Below are positions 15,538 to 24,024 of a DNA stretch of 64,000 bases, in pieces (position 1 is the first letter of the stretch; each line of letters begins with the position of its first letter). The stretch covers positions 310,001-374,000 of the forward strand of contig NZ_JACIDX010000002.1 of the NCBI RefSeq assembly GCF_014196525.1, read 5' to 3'. A program made the position numbers and the translations under genes. The notes below the pieces were generated by a model. That model saw only the letters and a list, made by a program, of their open reading frames with translations. It did not search any database and was not told the origin of the DNA. The DNA is from Novosphingobium sediminicola (GTDB taxonomy: Bacteria > Pseudomonadota > Alphaproteobacteria > Sphingomonadales > Sphingomonadaceae).

Positions 15538-17754
15538 TTAGAACTTCACCGAACCCGACAGGGTGATCGTGCGCGGACGGCTGACATAATAGCCCAGCGG
15601 ATAGACACCCGGCACGATTTCGTTGAAATTGATGACCGTCTGATTGTTCGACAGGTTGGTGGCGTTCAGATTGACCGCCCACGCATCCTTGCTGATCCCG
15701 GCGCGCAGGCCGATCAGCCAGTAGCCATTGAGATGCTGCCAGTTCGAGATGGTCGAGTTGAACTTGGTATCCATCGGCCCCTGATAAGTGGCATCCGCGC
15801 CGATCGTTCCCATCAGCCCGTTCGAACCCAGAGGCGCCGAATAGCTGATCCCCGTGGCGCCCGACCATGTCGGCACATAGGGGATGCGGTCGCCCTTGCG
15901 TCCGGTCGCAGGCACCGGATTGTCGCGGTCCAGCTTGGCATTGCTGTAGTTCAGGCTGCCCGTCAGGCGCAGGCCCGGGATCGGACGCGCGTCCACTTCG
16001 GCTTCGAAACCGGTCACGCTGGCCTTGCCGCCATTGCCGGTATAGCCAAAGGATACCGTGCCGTTCGAGGCCTGCTGCGAGACCTGAATGTTCGACCAGT
16101 CGATGTAATAGACCGCCCCGTTCAGATAGAGCTTGCGGTCGAGCAGCGTGTTTTTGAGGCCAAATTCATAGGACCACAGCTGATCCGAACCGTAGCCGTC
16201 GGGGATGACCACATTGGCCAGCGCAGCCGCCGTCTGGTCATTGGTGCCGCCCGAACGATAGCCCTGCGCGACCTGAACATAGGCGTTGGTGTGGCTGCTG
16301 ACCTTATACGCAAGGTTGAAGCGGCCGATCACGCCCTGATCCTTGGTCTTCAGCACCGGGCCTGCGCCCGCGCCCGCGCCGCCGCCCGCCGCAACCAGCG
16401 CCACCGATTGCTGATCCAGCTTGAAATCGAACCAGCGCGCACCGGCCGTAAAGGTCAGGTCGGGCAGGATCTTGTAGCTGAGTTCACCAAAGAGCGCGCG
16501 TTCGCGGATCTGGGTGTTCACGGCGCGGTCGAGCAACAGGGCAGCATTGGCCGGGATATTGCCGGTCGTATCGGCCTTGGGCCATGACGAGCGGTAATAG
16601 CGGTCCTCATTCTGCATGAAGGCGCCAACCAACATCTGCACCGGGCCCTTGAAGTCCGAGGCGAAGCGCAATTCGGCGCTGTCCACCTTGCGATGCTTGT
16701 TCTGCACCAGGGCGCTGCGTCCGGTGGTATCATAGGGCAGGCCGAAGAATGCCTGCGCCGCCAGCGAGGCATCGCGCACAAAGCCGGTGTCGCGGATAAA
16801 GCGCGAGCCCGTTGCCGTCACCGTACCGAAGCTGCGCTTGTAATTGGCGGTGACGTTATAGATCTCGCTCTTGTCATCATAGGGCGAGCGGACCACATCG
16901 GCCTGATAATTGGCGGGCAGCTTGGCCCCGCCGAAATCCTGAAGGTTGTAATAGTTCTTGGCGTCCTGATGCACCTTTTGGATCATCATCATCGTGTCGA
17001 TGGTCAGATCGTCGGTGGCCTTCAGGCGGGTCGAGAGGCGCGCGGCCTTGCTCTTTTCCCCATTGGCGCCCTTTTCAAAGCGGTTGTTGATCCAGCCCGG
17101 CAGATCAGCATAGAAACCCGAAGCGCGCACTGCGAAACGGCCCGGAATGACGGGAATATTGATCGCGCCATCGGTCTGCATGCCCAGATCCGCACCCTTG
17201 GTGGTGCGCAATCCGCCCTGAACATAGCCGGTCACCTTATCCAGATCGGGCTTGGCGGTGATGTAGCGCATAGTGCCCGCCATCGAACTGGCGCCAAAGG
17301 TGGTGCCTTGCGGACCTTTGAGCACTTCAACGCGGTCGATGTCGAACAGCTTGATGTCGGGGGCCTGACCGCCGCCATCCTGCGAGTTTTCGCCGGTGAT
17401 GACGACTTCATCGAGATAAAGCCCGACCGTGCCCGCACCGCTGGCGTTGATGCCGCGCACGACATAGCGCTTGTCGCCCGGACCTTCGTCCTGAACCGAC
17501 AGGCCCGGCACGGTGCGATAGAAATCGGCAAAATCGATCGCGCCCTTGGCCTGAAGATCGGCCCCGCCAATCGCCTGCACGGCAATCGGGGTGGCCTGAA
17601 TGGTCGAGGCCGTGCGCTTGGTTGCGGTCACGACAATGCCGTCGCTTGCCACGTTGCTCGCCTGCGGGGCCTGTTGGGCATAGGCGGGCAGAGCAAAAAT
17701 CATAAGACTGCTGGTCGCGGCTAGACGAAAGCCGATCTGCTTGGAGTAGCGCAT
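15538..17754 (-). CDS. TonB-dependent outer membrane receptor (partner of GH3)
   Basis: 738 residues. Signal peptide ends near LPAYAQQ; a TonB-box/plug entry follows (GIVVTATKRTASTIQATPI), then plug signatures YVVRGINASG and VEVLKGPQGTTFGASSMAG, and a beta-barrel ending in the aromatic TITLSGSVKF that inserts through the BAM machinery. It should take up a bulky ligand across the outer membrane with energy from TonB. Co-transcribed with the GH3 beta-glucosidase and divergent from a MarR gene at 18074. Ligand proposed to be a glycoside; vitamin or siderophore uptake cannot be excluded from sequence. Confidence 0.88.
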   Translation of the reverse strand: MRYSKQIGFRLAATSSLMIFALPAYAQQAPQASNVASDGIVVTATKRTASTIQATPIAVQAIGGADLQAKGAIDFADFYRTVPGLSVQDEGPGDKRYVVRGINASGAGTVGLYLDEVVITGENSQDGGGQAPDIKLFDIDRVEVLKGPQGTTFGASSMAGTMRYITAKPDLDKVTGYVQGGLRTTKGADLGMQTDGAINIPVIPGRFAVRASGFYADLPGWINNRFEKGANGEKSKAARLSTRLKATDDLTIDTMMMIQKVHQDAKNYYNLQDFGGAKLPANYQADVVRSPYDDKSEIYNVTANYKRSFGTVTATGSRFIRDTGFVRDASLAAQAFFGLPYDTTGRSALVQNKHRKVDSAELRFASDFKGPVQMLVGAFMQNEDRYYRSSWPKADTTGNIPANAALLLDRAVNTQIRERALFGELSYKILPDLTFTAGARWFDFKLDQQSVALVAAGGGAGAGAGPVLKTKDQGVIGRFNLAYKVSSHTNAYVQVAQGYRSGGTNDQTAAALANVVIPDGYGSDQLWSYEFGLKNTLLDRKLYLNGAVYYIDWSNIQVSQQASNGTVSFGYTGNGGKASVTGFEAEVDARPIPGLRLTGSLNYSNAKLDRDNPVPATGRKGDRIPYVPTWSGATGISYSAPLGSNGLMGTIGADATYQGPMDTKFNSTISNWQHLNGYWLIGLRAGISKDAWAVNLNATNLSNNQTVINFNEIVPGVYPLGYYVSRPRTITLSGSVKF

Positions 17755-18073
17755 ATTATTCCCTGCCTTGGTTTAAGTGGAGGACTCTTGCCGCCTGCGA
17801 GCCTCCGGCTGTTGATCCGCCGGATAGCCACGGAAATGTCATAGAAGCAGTCGCTGCGCTCAATGCATAATATTGTTCACTTTCGTTGCCCTGTGCGCAA
17901 CATATGCGAAGGGGCCGGGCGGTCCTCTGACAGGGAAATGCTCCAGCACTTCAATACGCGAAGCGCGCAAGAGCAGGCCAGCGCCATCGCTCTTGATGTG
18001 CAGGTGATTGGCATTAAAGGCGCGGAAGGGGATATAGTCCGTCCCGAATGACCGCTGATGAAGGAATGCGCAG
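17755..18073. promoter_or_regulatory. Divergent intergenic region between TonB receptor and MarR gene
   Basis: 319 bases without a convincing gene. It must contain the promoters for the receptor-GH3 pair (leftward) and the MarR gene (rightward). A weak repeat GTTGC/GCAAC lies at 17885-17901 near an AT-rich stretch (17860-17882). A 62-codon frame inside shows no recognisable protein features. Confidence 0.5.
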
Positions 18074-18538
18074 ATGAGCGAGGATTTACGCAGGCTTGGC
18101 GATCCCGGATCGGGGGAATTCCGGGTCGAGGCCTATCCCTTCTATCTGCTGAACCGCGCGGCAAGCCGCTACAATGTGGTCATCGAATCGCAATTGCGCC
18201 CCATCGGCATCGACATCCCCACATGGCGCGTGCTGATGATTCTGGGCGAGCATGAGCCACTGCCGATTGCGCAGGTGGCCAAATCGGCGGTCATCAACAT
18301 TTCGACCATGATGCGCATCGTCGAGCGCATGACCAAGGCCGAATTGATCACCACCCAGCCCAGCGAGACCGATGGCCGCGTGACCGAACTGGTGATGAGC
18401 GATCTGGGCCGCGAGAAACTGGCGGCGGCGCGCGAGGCGACCTCGCCGGTCTATCACAAGGTTATCCGCGGGATCAGCGCGGGCGAGTTTGGCCAATTGC
18501 TCGATTTGCTGGGGCGTTTGCACGACAATCTGGAGTAA
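18074..18538 (+). CDS. MarR family transcriptional regulator 1
   Basis: 154 residues. Winged-helix domain of the MarR family: ESQLRPIGIDIPTWRVLMIL, then PLPIAQVAKSAVINISTMMR as the recognition region and TQPSETDGRVTELVMSD as the wing. Such proteins in aromatic catabolism loci are usually repressors released by an aromatic acid or its CoA ester. It is divergent from the receptor/GH3 pair and 75 bases upstream of the salicylyl-CoA hydroxylase fusion, with palindromes in that gap (18560-18600), so it is the likely local regulator. Confidence 0.85.
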   Translation: MSEDLRRLGDPGSGEFRVEAYPFYLLNRAASRYNVVIESQLRPIGIDIPTWRVLMILGEHEPLPIAQVAKSAVINISTMMRIVERMTKAELITTQPSETDGRVTELVMSDLGREKLAAAREATSPVYHKVIRGISAGEFGQLLDLLGRLHDNLE

Positions 18539-18559
18539 GCGCGGGGTCGCATCGAATCA

Positions 18560-18600
18560 ACTTGCACATGCAACCAATATGTTTTAGACCTAAAGCATAT
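18560..18600. promoter_or_regulatory. Two candidate operators upstream of the salicylyl-CoA hydroxylase gene
   Basis: First site: ACTTGCA-N2-TGCAA at 18560-18573, matching the perfect palindrome at 5226-5241. Second: arms ATATGTTTTAG (18577-18587) and CTAAAGCATAT (18590-18600) separated by two bases, symmetric at 10 of 11 positions. Read on the minus strand the second site contains TAGGTCTAAAA, which recurs exactly at 24026-24036 in front of gentisate dioxygenase. They lie 14-54 bases before the start codon, suitable for repression by a MarR protein. Confidence 0.5.
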
Positions 18601-18613
18601 TTGGAGGTGCATG

Positions 18614-20917
18614 ATGCGTGTTGCCTGTCTGGGCGGCGGTCCCGCCGGTCTTTATTTTGCCATTTCGATGAAATTGCGAGACCCCTCGCACCAGATTGAC
18701 GTTTTCGAACGCAATCGTGCGGGCGACACTTTCGGCTGGGGCGTGGTCTTTTCCGACCAGACGGTCGAGAACCTGACCGCCAATGATCCCGTCAGTGCGG
18801 CCATCATCGCGGATAATTTCGCCCATTGGGACGATATCACCGTAGCGATAGGCGAGGATGCGATCACCTCCTCGGGCCATGGCTTCATCGGCATCGGGCG
18901 CAAACGCCTGCTGCAAATCCTGACCCAGCGGGCGCTGGAATTGGGCGTCAATGTACGCTTTGAAACCGAATTTTCCGCCGATCTGTCGGCCTATGGCGAT
19001 TATGATCTGATCGTGGCGGCGGACGGCATCAACAGCGCGATCCGCACGCAGAATGAGGACAAATTCGGCGTCGATATTCAGACCCGCCGCAACAAGTTCT
19101 GCTGGCTGGGCACGACGCGCTTGTTCGACGCCTTTGCGTTCCTGTTTGAAAAAACCGAGCATGGCTGGGTCTGGGCGCACGCGTATAAGTTCGACGCCAC
19201 CCATTCGACCTTCATCGTCGAATGCTCGCCCGAAACATGGGAAGGGCTGGGCCTCGACAAGATGGAGCAGGCCGAAAGCATCGCTTTTTGCGAAAAGCTC
19301 TTCGCGCGCCATCTGGATGGCCATGCGCTGATCACCAATGCGAGCCATTTGCGCGGATCAGCCGCATGGATCAATTTCCGCCGGATTCTGTGCGATAAAT
19401 GGTCCTTCGACAATGTCGTGCTGTTGGGCGATGCGGCCCATACCGCGCATTTCTCGATCGGGTCCGGCACGAAACTGGCGCTGGAGGATGCGATCAAGCT
19501 GGCGCAGGTGCTCAGCCGCCCCGGCATGGCCGATCCGGCCAATCTGCGCGAGGCTCTGGCCGAATATGAGGCCGAGCGCCATGTCGAGGTGCTCAAAATC
19601 CAGAACAGCGCGCGCAATTCGACCGACTGGTTCGAGACGCTCGACCGCTATCTCGATTTCGACCTACCGCAATTCGCCTATTCGCTGATGACGCGTTCGC
19701 AGCGCGTCGCCCATGAAAACCTGCGCCTGCGCGACAAAGCATGGCTGGAAAGCCTCGAACGCTGGTTCTGGGCGGGGAACGAAGGACGTAATACGCCGGT
19801 CCAGCCGATGTTCACGCCCTTTGCCCTGCGCGATCTGACGTTGGCCAATCGCGTGGTGGTGCCCCCGATGCTGACCTATAGCGCGGAGCCGGACGGCCAT
19901 GCGACCATGTTCCACGAGGTGCATTACGGCGCCCGCGCGCTGGGTGGGGCCGGGCTGGTCATCACCGAAATGCTGGCCGTCTCGCCCGAGGGGCGCGCCA
20001 CCTCGGCCTGTCCCGGAATGTGGGAAGATGGCCAGATCGACCGCTGGCGCGCGATCAACACCTTTGCCCATCAGCACACCGCCACCAAGACCTGCGCCCA
20101 ACTGGGCCATGCCGGCGCGCGGGCCTCGTGCCGTCCGGGGCATGAAGGCTATGATGTGCCGCTGGCCGATCCCTGGCCGATCCTCTCGGCCAGCGCGCAG
20201 GCATGGCGCGAGGGCGGCCTGACCCCCGCCGCCCTGACCGAGACCGATATGGACCGCATCCTTGCCGACTTCACCGCCGCCGCGCGCCGGGCTGACGCCG
20301 CCGGTTTCGACATGATCGAGCTTCAGGCGGGCCACGGCTTCCTGCTCTCCAGCTTTATTACCCCGGTGATGAACCGTCGCACGGACGCCTATGGCGGATC
20401 GCTGGAAAGCCGCCTGCGCTTCCCGCTGCGCGTGGCCGCCGCCGTGCGCGCGGTATGGCCTGCGGGCAAGCCAATGGCCGTGCGCATCTCGGCCAACGAC
20501 TGGGTGGGCGAGGCTGGCGTGACGCCTGCCGAGGCGGTGGCCATTGCCGAAGCCTTCAAGGCGGTGGGCGCGGACATCATCGACGTATCGGCCGGGGAAA
20601 CCGCGCCCCGCGCCCGCCCCACCTATGGCCGCATGTTCCAGACCCCCTTTGCCGACCAGATCCGCAACGAGGCCCATATGCCGACCATGGCCGTGGGCAA
20701 CATCACCCAGCCCGATCAGGTCAATTCGATCCTGATGGCGGGTCGCGCCGATCTGGTGGCGGTGGGGCGGCCCCATCTGGTCGATCCATCATGGACCTTG
20801 CACGCGGCGGCACAGGCGGGCGAAGAGGGGCAATTCGTTCCCGGGCCTTACGCGTTGGGGCAAGTGCAGGCGCGGCAATTGGCCGGACAGGCCCGCGACA
20901 GCGCCCAGCGCGCATAA
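18614..20917 (+). CDS. Bifunctional salicylyl-CoA 5-hydroxylase/oxidoreductase-type fusion
   Basis: 767 residues from ATG 18614, which has GGAGG at better spacing than the ATG 3 bases earlier. N-terminal half: flavin monooxygenase with MRVACLGGGPAGLYFAIS FAD motif and LLGDAAHTAHFSIGSGTKLA (~residue 275). C-terminal half from ~395: old-yellow-enzyme TIM barrel (FTPFALRDLTLANRVVVPPM, later RADLVAVGRPHLVDPSW). This architecture is known for salicylyl-CoA 5-hydroxylase (SdgC) and 2-aminobenzoyl-CoA monooxygenase/reductase. The adjacent thioesterase and gentisate 1,2-dioxygenase favour salicylyl-CoA to gentisyl-CoA. No aryl-CoA ligase is in the window, so activation of salicylate must be encoded elsewhere. 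Confidence 0.85.
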   Translation: MRVACLGGGPAGLYFAISMKLRDPSHQIDVFERNRAGDTFGWGVVFSDQTVENLTANDPVSAAIIADNFAHWDDITVAIGEDAITSSGHGFIGIGRKRLLQILTQRALELGVNVRFETEFSADLSAYGDYDLIVAADGINSAIRTQNEDKFGVDIQTRRNKFCWLGTTRLFDAFAFLFEKTEHGWVWAHAYKFDATHSTFIVECSPETWEGLGLDKMEQAESIAFCEKLFARHLDGHALITNASHLRGSAAWINFRRILCDKWSFDNVVLLGDAAHTAHFSIGSGTKLALEDAIKLAQVLSRPGMADPANLREALAEYEAERHVEVLKIQNSARNSTDWFETLDRYLDFDLPQFAYSLMTRSQRVAHENLRLRDKAWLESLERWFWAGNEGRNTPVQPMFTPFALRDLTLANRVVVPPMLTYSAEPDGHATMFHEVHYGARALGGAGLVITEMLAVSPEGRATSACPGMWEDGQIDRWRAINTFAHQHTATKTCAQLGHAGARASCRPGHEGYDVPLADPWPILSASAQAWREGGLTPAALTETDMDRILADFTAAARRADAAGFDMIELQAGHGFLLSSFITPVMNRRTDAYGGSLESRLRFPLRVAAAVRAVWPAGKPMAVRISANDWVGEAGVTPAEAVAIAEAFKAVGADIIDVSAGETAPRARPTYGRMFQTPFADQIRNEAHMPTMAVGNITQPDQVNSILMAGRADLVAVGRPHLVDPSWTLHAAAQAGEEGQFVPGPYALGQVQARQLAGQARDSAQRA

Positions 20918-20929
20918 GGAGAAGCCGAT

Positions 20930-21334
20930 ATGCCTTTCACCCTGACCCTGCCGGTGCGGTTTGCGGATGTAGATCCGGCGGGGATCGTCTTCTATCCGCG
21001 CTATTTCGAAATGCTCAACGCGCTGGTCGAGGACTGGTTCGCCTCTTTGGGTTTTCCCTTCAAGCTGATCCATATGGAAGGCAAGATGGGCGTGCCCACG
21101 GTCCGGCTGGAAGTGGATTTCATCGCGCCCAGCGAATTGGGCGAGAGCCTTGACCTGTCGCTGGAGATCACGAAGCTGGGCAAGAGCAGTTGCCAATTGG
21201 CGATCGATTTTGCCTGCGAGGGACAGGTGCGGTTGAAGGCGCTGGTGGTGCTGGTCTGCATGGATCTGGGCGCGCGGCAATCGATGCCTTGGCCCGAAAG
21301 CCTGCGCGAGGGGATGCATGCCTATCTCGCCTGA
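20930..21334 (+). CDS. Acyl-CoA thioesterase (4HBT hot-dog family), probable gentisyl-CoA thioesterase
   Basis: 134 residues of the 4-hydroxybenzoyl-CoA thioesterase fold. The motif DVDPAGIVFYPRYFEMLN near residue 15 carries the Asp used as catalytic residue in the Pseudomonas-type enzyme. AAGGAGAAG precedes the ATG. It lies 12 bases after the salicylyl-CoA hydroxylase gene; release of gentisate from gentisyl-CoA is the step needed before ring cleavage by the dioxygenase encoded at 22863. The product assignment is from pathway logic. Confidence 0.82.
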   Translation: MPFTLTLPVRFADVDPAGIVFYPRYFEMLNALVEDWFASLGFPFKLIHMEGKMGVPTVRLEVDFIAPSELGESLDLSLEITKLGKSSCQLAIDFACEGQVRLKALVVLVCMDLGARQSMPWPESLREGMHAYLA

Positions 21335-21376
21335 ACGGACTTGCCGCCCGGCCCCATGCCACCTAAACGCGACAAG

Positions 21377-21403
21377 ACGGCTCGCCCCCATCGGGCGGGC
21401 CGT
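21377..21403 (+). terminator. Hairpin terminator after the hydroxylase-thioesterase genes
   Basis: Arms ACGGCTCGCCC (21377-21387) and GGGCGGGCCGT (21393-21403) pair at 10 of 11 positions with a 5-base loop and are followed by TTGTT. It separates the thioesterase from the second MarR gene, which starts 20 bases later, so that gene probably relies on read-through or a promoter within this short gap. Confidence 0.6.
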
Positions 21404-21422
21404 TTGTTATGGCGAGGGTATG

Positions 21423-21872
21423 ATGGAAGAAGGAGCCGAAAGGCGGCTGGAACTGCGGGTGTGGATACGCCTGCTCGATTGCGCAAAGCTGGTGGAAAAG
21501 CAGCTGCGCCGCAATTTTCAGGATCAGTTCGACACCACCCTGCCCCGATTTGACGTGCTGGCCGCGCTGGATCGCGCGCCCGATGGGCTGACCATGGGCG
21601 AGATTTCGCGCGCGCTGCTGGTGTCAAACGGCAATGTGACCTCGATCGTGCGGCAATTGAGCGAACAGGGCATCATCGACTCCCGCCCCGATCCCAATGA
21701 CCGCCGCGCCGCGATTGTCAGCATGACGGCGCAGGGGCGCGAATATTTCAAAACGCTGGCCGATGCGCACAGCCGCTGGGTGCATGAGGCGCTGTCCTGC
21801 TTTCCCGCCGACCATCAGGCGCATCTGCTCACCCTGCTCGATCAGCTCAAGACGTCCATCCGCGCCCAATAA
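21423..21872 (+). CDS. MarR family transcriptional regulator 2
   Basis: 149 residues from ATG 21423 (ATG 21420 is also possible; GAGGG at 21414-21418 suits the later one). Winged helix: QFDTTLPRFDVLAALDRAPD, then LTMGEISRALLVSNGNVTSI as the HTH and PDPNDRRAAIVSMTAQGREY as the wing. The AKLVEKQLRRNFQDQ start is common in MarR proteins of phenolic and hydroxycinnamate pathways. It follows the hydroxylase/thioesterase genes and converges on the gentisate genes, so one of the two MarR proteins probably controls ring cleavage. Confidence 0.82.
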   Translation: MEEGAERRLELRVWIRLLDCAKLVEKQLRRNFQDQFDTTLPRFDVLAALDRAPDGLTMGEISRALLVSNGNVTSIVRQLSEQGIIDSRPDPNDRRAAIVSMTAQGREYFKTLADAHSRWVHEALSCFPADHQAHLLTLLDQLKTSIRAQ

Positions 21873-21875
21873 AAA

Positions 21876-21899
21876 GGGGGACCGTTTACACGGCCCCCC
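21876..21899. terminator. Bidirectional terminator between MarR2 and the gentisate operon
   Basis: Stem of GGGGG-A-CCGT with ACGG-C-CCCCC (one internal mismatch) and a 4-base loop. On the minus strand it is followed by TTTTT (complement of 21871-21875), making a good intrinsic terminator for the FAH/gentisate genes that end at 21922. Confidence 0.75.
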
Positions 21900-21921
21900 A
21901 GTGGGAGAGGAGGTTCTCCGA

Positions 21922-22833
21922 TCAGCCCGCGACGACCGGATGGCGCAGCGTACCGATGCCTTCGACGCTGGCCACGATGATGTCGCCGGGCCAGACCCAT
22001 TCCTGCGGGTCCATGCCGGCGCCAACGCCGGCGGGCGTGCCGGTTGCGATGATGTCGCCCGGCTCCAGCGTGATGCCCTGCGAAATATCGGCCACCAGTT
22101 CATCGACCTTGAACAGCATATAGGCGGTGTTGCTGCGCTGCTTTTCCACGCCATTGACGGTCAGCCACAGGTCGAGCGTCTGGGGATCGGGGATTTCATC
22201 GGCCGTGACGACGCAAGGCCCCATCGGCGCAAACGTGTCCTGACCCTTGGAATAGATCCACTGGCCCGCGCGGCGGCAATCGCGCGCGCTCATGTCGATG
22301 CAGACGGTATAGCCGAACACATAGTTCAGCGCCTTTTCGCGCGAAACGCCCTTGGCTCGCGTGCCGATGATCGCGGCCAGTTCGACTTCCCAGTCAAGCT
22401 GCTGGGTGATCGCGGCATTATGAACGATGGCGTCATCCGGGCCGATGACCGAGGTCGGCGGCTTGGAGAAGATCACCGGCTGACGCGGCAATTCGGCGGA
22501 CGTATCCAGCGACTTGGCGCTTTCGGCCACGTGTTCGGTATAGTTCAGGCCGATGCCGAAGATGTTCTTGCGCGGGCGCGGGATCGGGGCCAGCAGCTTT
22601 ACATTGGCGACAGGCTGGGCGGTGCCGATGGGGAAGATGCCCTCGGCCTCTTCAATCAGCTTCGACGTGATCGCCACGGCCTGCGGGCCAAGGTCGATGA
22701 ATTCCAGCATGGTCGAGGGCAGCGGCACGCCGCATTCCTCGCCAAACATTTCCAGATCGAGGACCAGATCCCCGACCAGAGCGCCAAGGCGCGCTTCGGC
22801 CTCGACGTGAGAACGATAGGTAACAAGACGCAT
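21922..22833 (-). CDS. Fumarylacetoacetate hydrolase-family protein (fumaryl- or maleylpyruvate hydrolase)
   Basis: 303 residues. FAH C-terminal fold with NIFGIGLNYTEHVAES near residue 90, metal-binding acidic residues in DWEVELAAIIG (~147) and the YVFGYTVCIDMSARD and EPGDIIATGTPAGVG segments. Next to gentisate dioxygenase, the expected reaction is hydrolysis of fumarylpyruvate to fumarate and pyruvate, or of maleylpyruvate to maleate and pyruvate. No maleylpyruvate isomerase lies in the window, which leaves both open. It is 29 bases after the dioxygenase gene and in the same operon. Confidence 0.85.
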   Translation of the reverse strand: MRLVTYRSHVEAEARLGALVGDLVLDLEMFGEECGVPLPSTMLEFIDLGPQAVAITSKLIEEAEGIFPIGTAQPVANVKLLAPIPRPRKNIFGIGLNYTEHVAESAKSLDTSAELPRQPVIFSKPPTSVIGPDDAIVHNAAITQQLDWEVELAAIIGTRAKGVSREKALNYVFGYTVCIDMSARDCRRAGQWIYSKGQDTFAPMGPCVVTADEIPDPQTLDLWLTVNGVEKQRSNTAYMLFKVDELVADISQGITLEPGDIIATGTPAGVGAGMDPQEWVWPGDIIVASVEGIGTLRHPVVAG

Positions 22834-22862
22834 GGGGATTCCTCAGGCTAAGTGTCAGGGAT

Positions 22863-23987
22863 TCAGGCGAGAATGGGCTGATGACCGCCATTTTCGCCAA
22901 AGGCTTCTTCGCGATAGATGCCCAAAGAGCGCATCACCGGCAGATCGTTGAAGGTGAACAGGCAGGCGTCTTCGCCCTCCGACAGGTTGACATGTTCATG
23001 CCAGCACCAGCTCGGCACCACGAAAATGTCGCGTTCCTGCCAATCGAAACGCTGGCCATTGATGATCGAATATCCGCGCCCCTTGGCGCATTGATAGACG
23101 AAGCTGCCGGTGTGGCGGTGGGCCTTGGTGTGCTGTCCGGCGCGCAGCATCTGCATCGAGGCGCCGATGGTGGGCATCACCGGCCCGCCGGTATGCGGGT
23201 TCACATATTCCATCAGCAAGCCGTCATAGGGCGAACCTTCCGACACGCTGGCATAGCGCAGCAGCGCCTCATAGGTCGGTCCCCACTCATATTTCAGCAG
23301 CGGCGAATAGGGCTTGGTCCAAGTCACGCCCGCCGGGCGCAATGCCGAACCGGCCCACATGCCCAGCGAGTCATTGACCGGAAAGGAAATCGCCTGCTGA
23401 AGTTCGGGGTGGACCTCGTAAAAATTGGCGTCCAGCGCGTTCATCAGCGGAATGTCCAGACCATCCTGCCAGATGCAGACCGTGCCGTCTTCGGAAACGC
23501 CATGCTCATGCCATGTGCCATTGGGCGTCAGCACAAAGTCATTGGCGCCCAGCGTCATCTTGTGCCCATCGACATTGGTGAAGGCGCCGCTGCCCTCCAT
23601 GATGAAGCGCAGCGCCGAGGCCGAATGGCGGTGGCTCGACGCGCATTCGCCCGGCCCCATCACCTGAAGCCCGGAATAGAGCCAGCCCACGGCCGCCACC
23701 ACATCGGCCCGGCCCGGATTTTCCAGATAAACCACGCGCCGCCCTGCCTGCTCGGGCGTCACCAGTTCGAGCGAGCGCAGCACATCCTCGCGCAGATCGC
23801 GATAGCGCCACAGGTAGGGCACTGAGGTCGAGGCCGGCTCCCACGGCTCGATCTTGTTCGCCACCGTCCACAGCGCGCCCGTGCCAAGTGATTGCAATCG
23901 CTGATAATAGGCGACAAGTTCGGGCGTATCGGCAACATTGGCGCGACCGATCATCTCTTCGCGATACTGGTCATACGTGCTGGCCAT
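22863..23987 (-). CDS. Gentisate 1,2-dioxygenase
   Basis: 374 residues from ATG 23987 (MASTYDQY), preceded by AGGAG at 7 bases; the open frame further upstream lies in the promoter region. Two cupin domains: the first has the iron-ligand motif GECASSHRHSASALRFIMEG (near residue 115), the second repeats it as HTKAHRHTGSFVYQ (near 285) followed by SWCWHEHVN. The length fits bicupin gentisate dioxygenases. It opens gentisate between the carboxyl- and hydroxyl-bearing carbons to maleylpyruvate using Fe(II) and O2. Divergent from the nitrilase gene, with operator-like repeats between. Confidence 0.9.
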   Translation of the reverse strand: MASTYDQYREEMIGRANVADTPELVAYYQRLQSLGTGALWTVANKIEPWEPASTSVPYLWRYRDLREDVLRSLELVTPEQAGRRVVYLENPGRADVVAAVGWLYSGLQVMGPGECASSHRHSASALRFIMEGSGAFTNVDGHKMTLGANDFVLTPNGTWHEHGVSEDGTVCIWQDGLDIPLMNALDANFYEVHPELQQAISFPVNDSLGMWAGSALRPAGVTWTKPYSPLLKYEWGPTYEALLRYASVSEGSPYDGLLMEYVNPHTGGPVMPTIGASMQMLRAGQHTKAHRHTGSFVYQCAKGRGYSIINGQRFDWQERDIFVVPSWCWHEHVNLSEGEDACLFTFNDLPVMRSLGIYREEAFGENGGHQPILA

Positions 23988-24024
23988 GGGCAGGCTCCTG
24001 AAGGGCGTTGGGCGATGCGATAGT

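Noticed and set aside
17863..18051. 62-codon frame in the receptor/MarR gap
   Set aside because: No ribosome-binding site, family similarity or signal is visible; the region is better explained as promoters.
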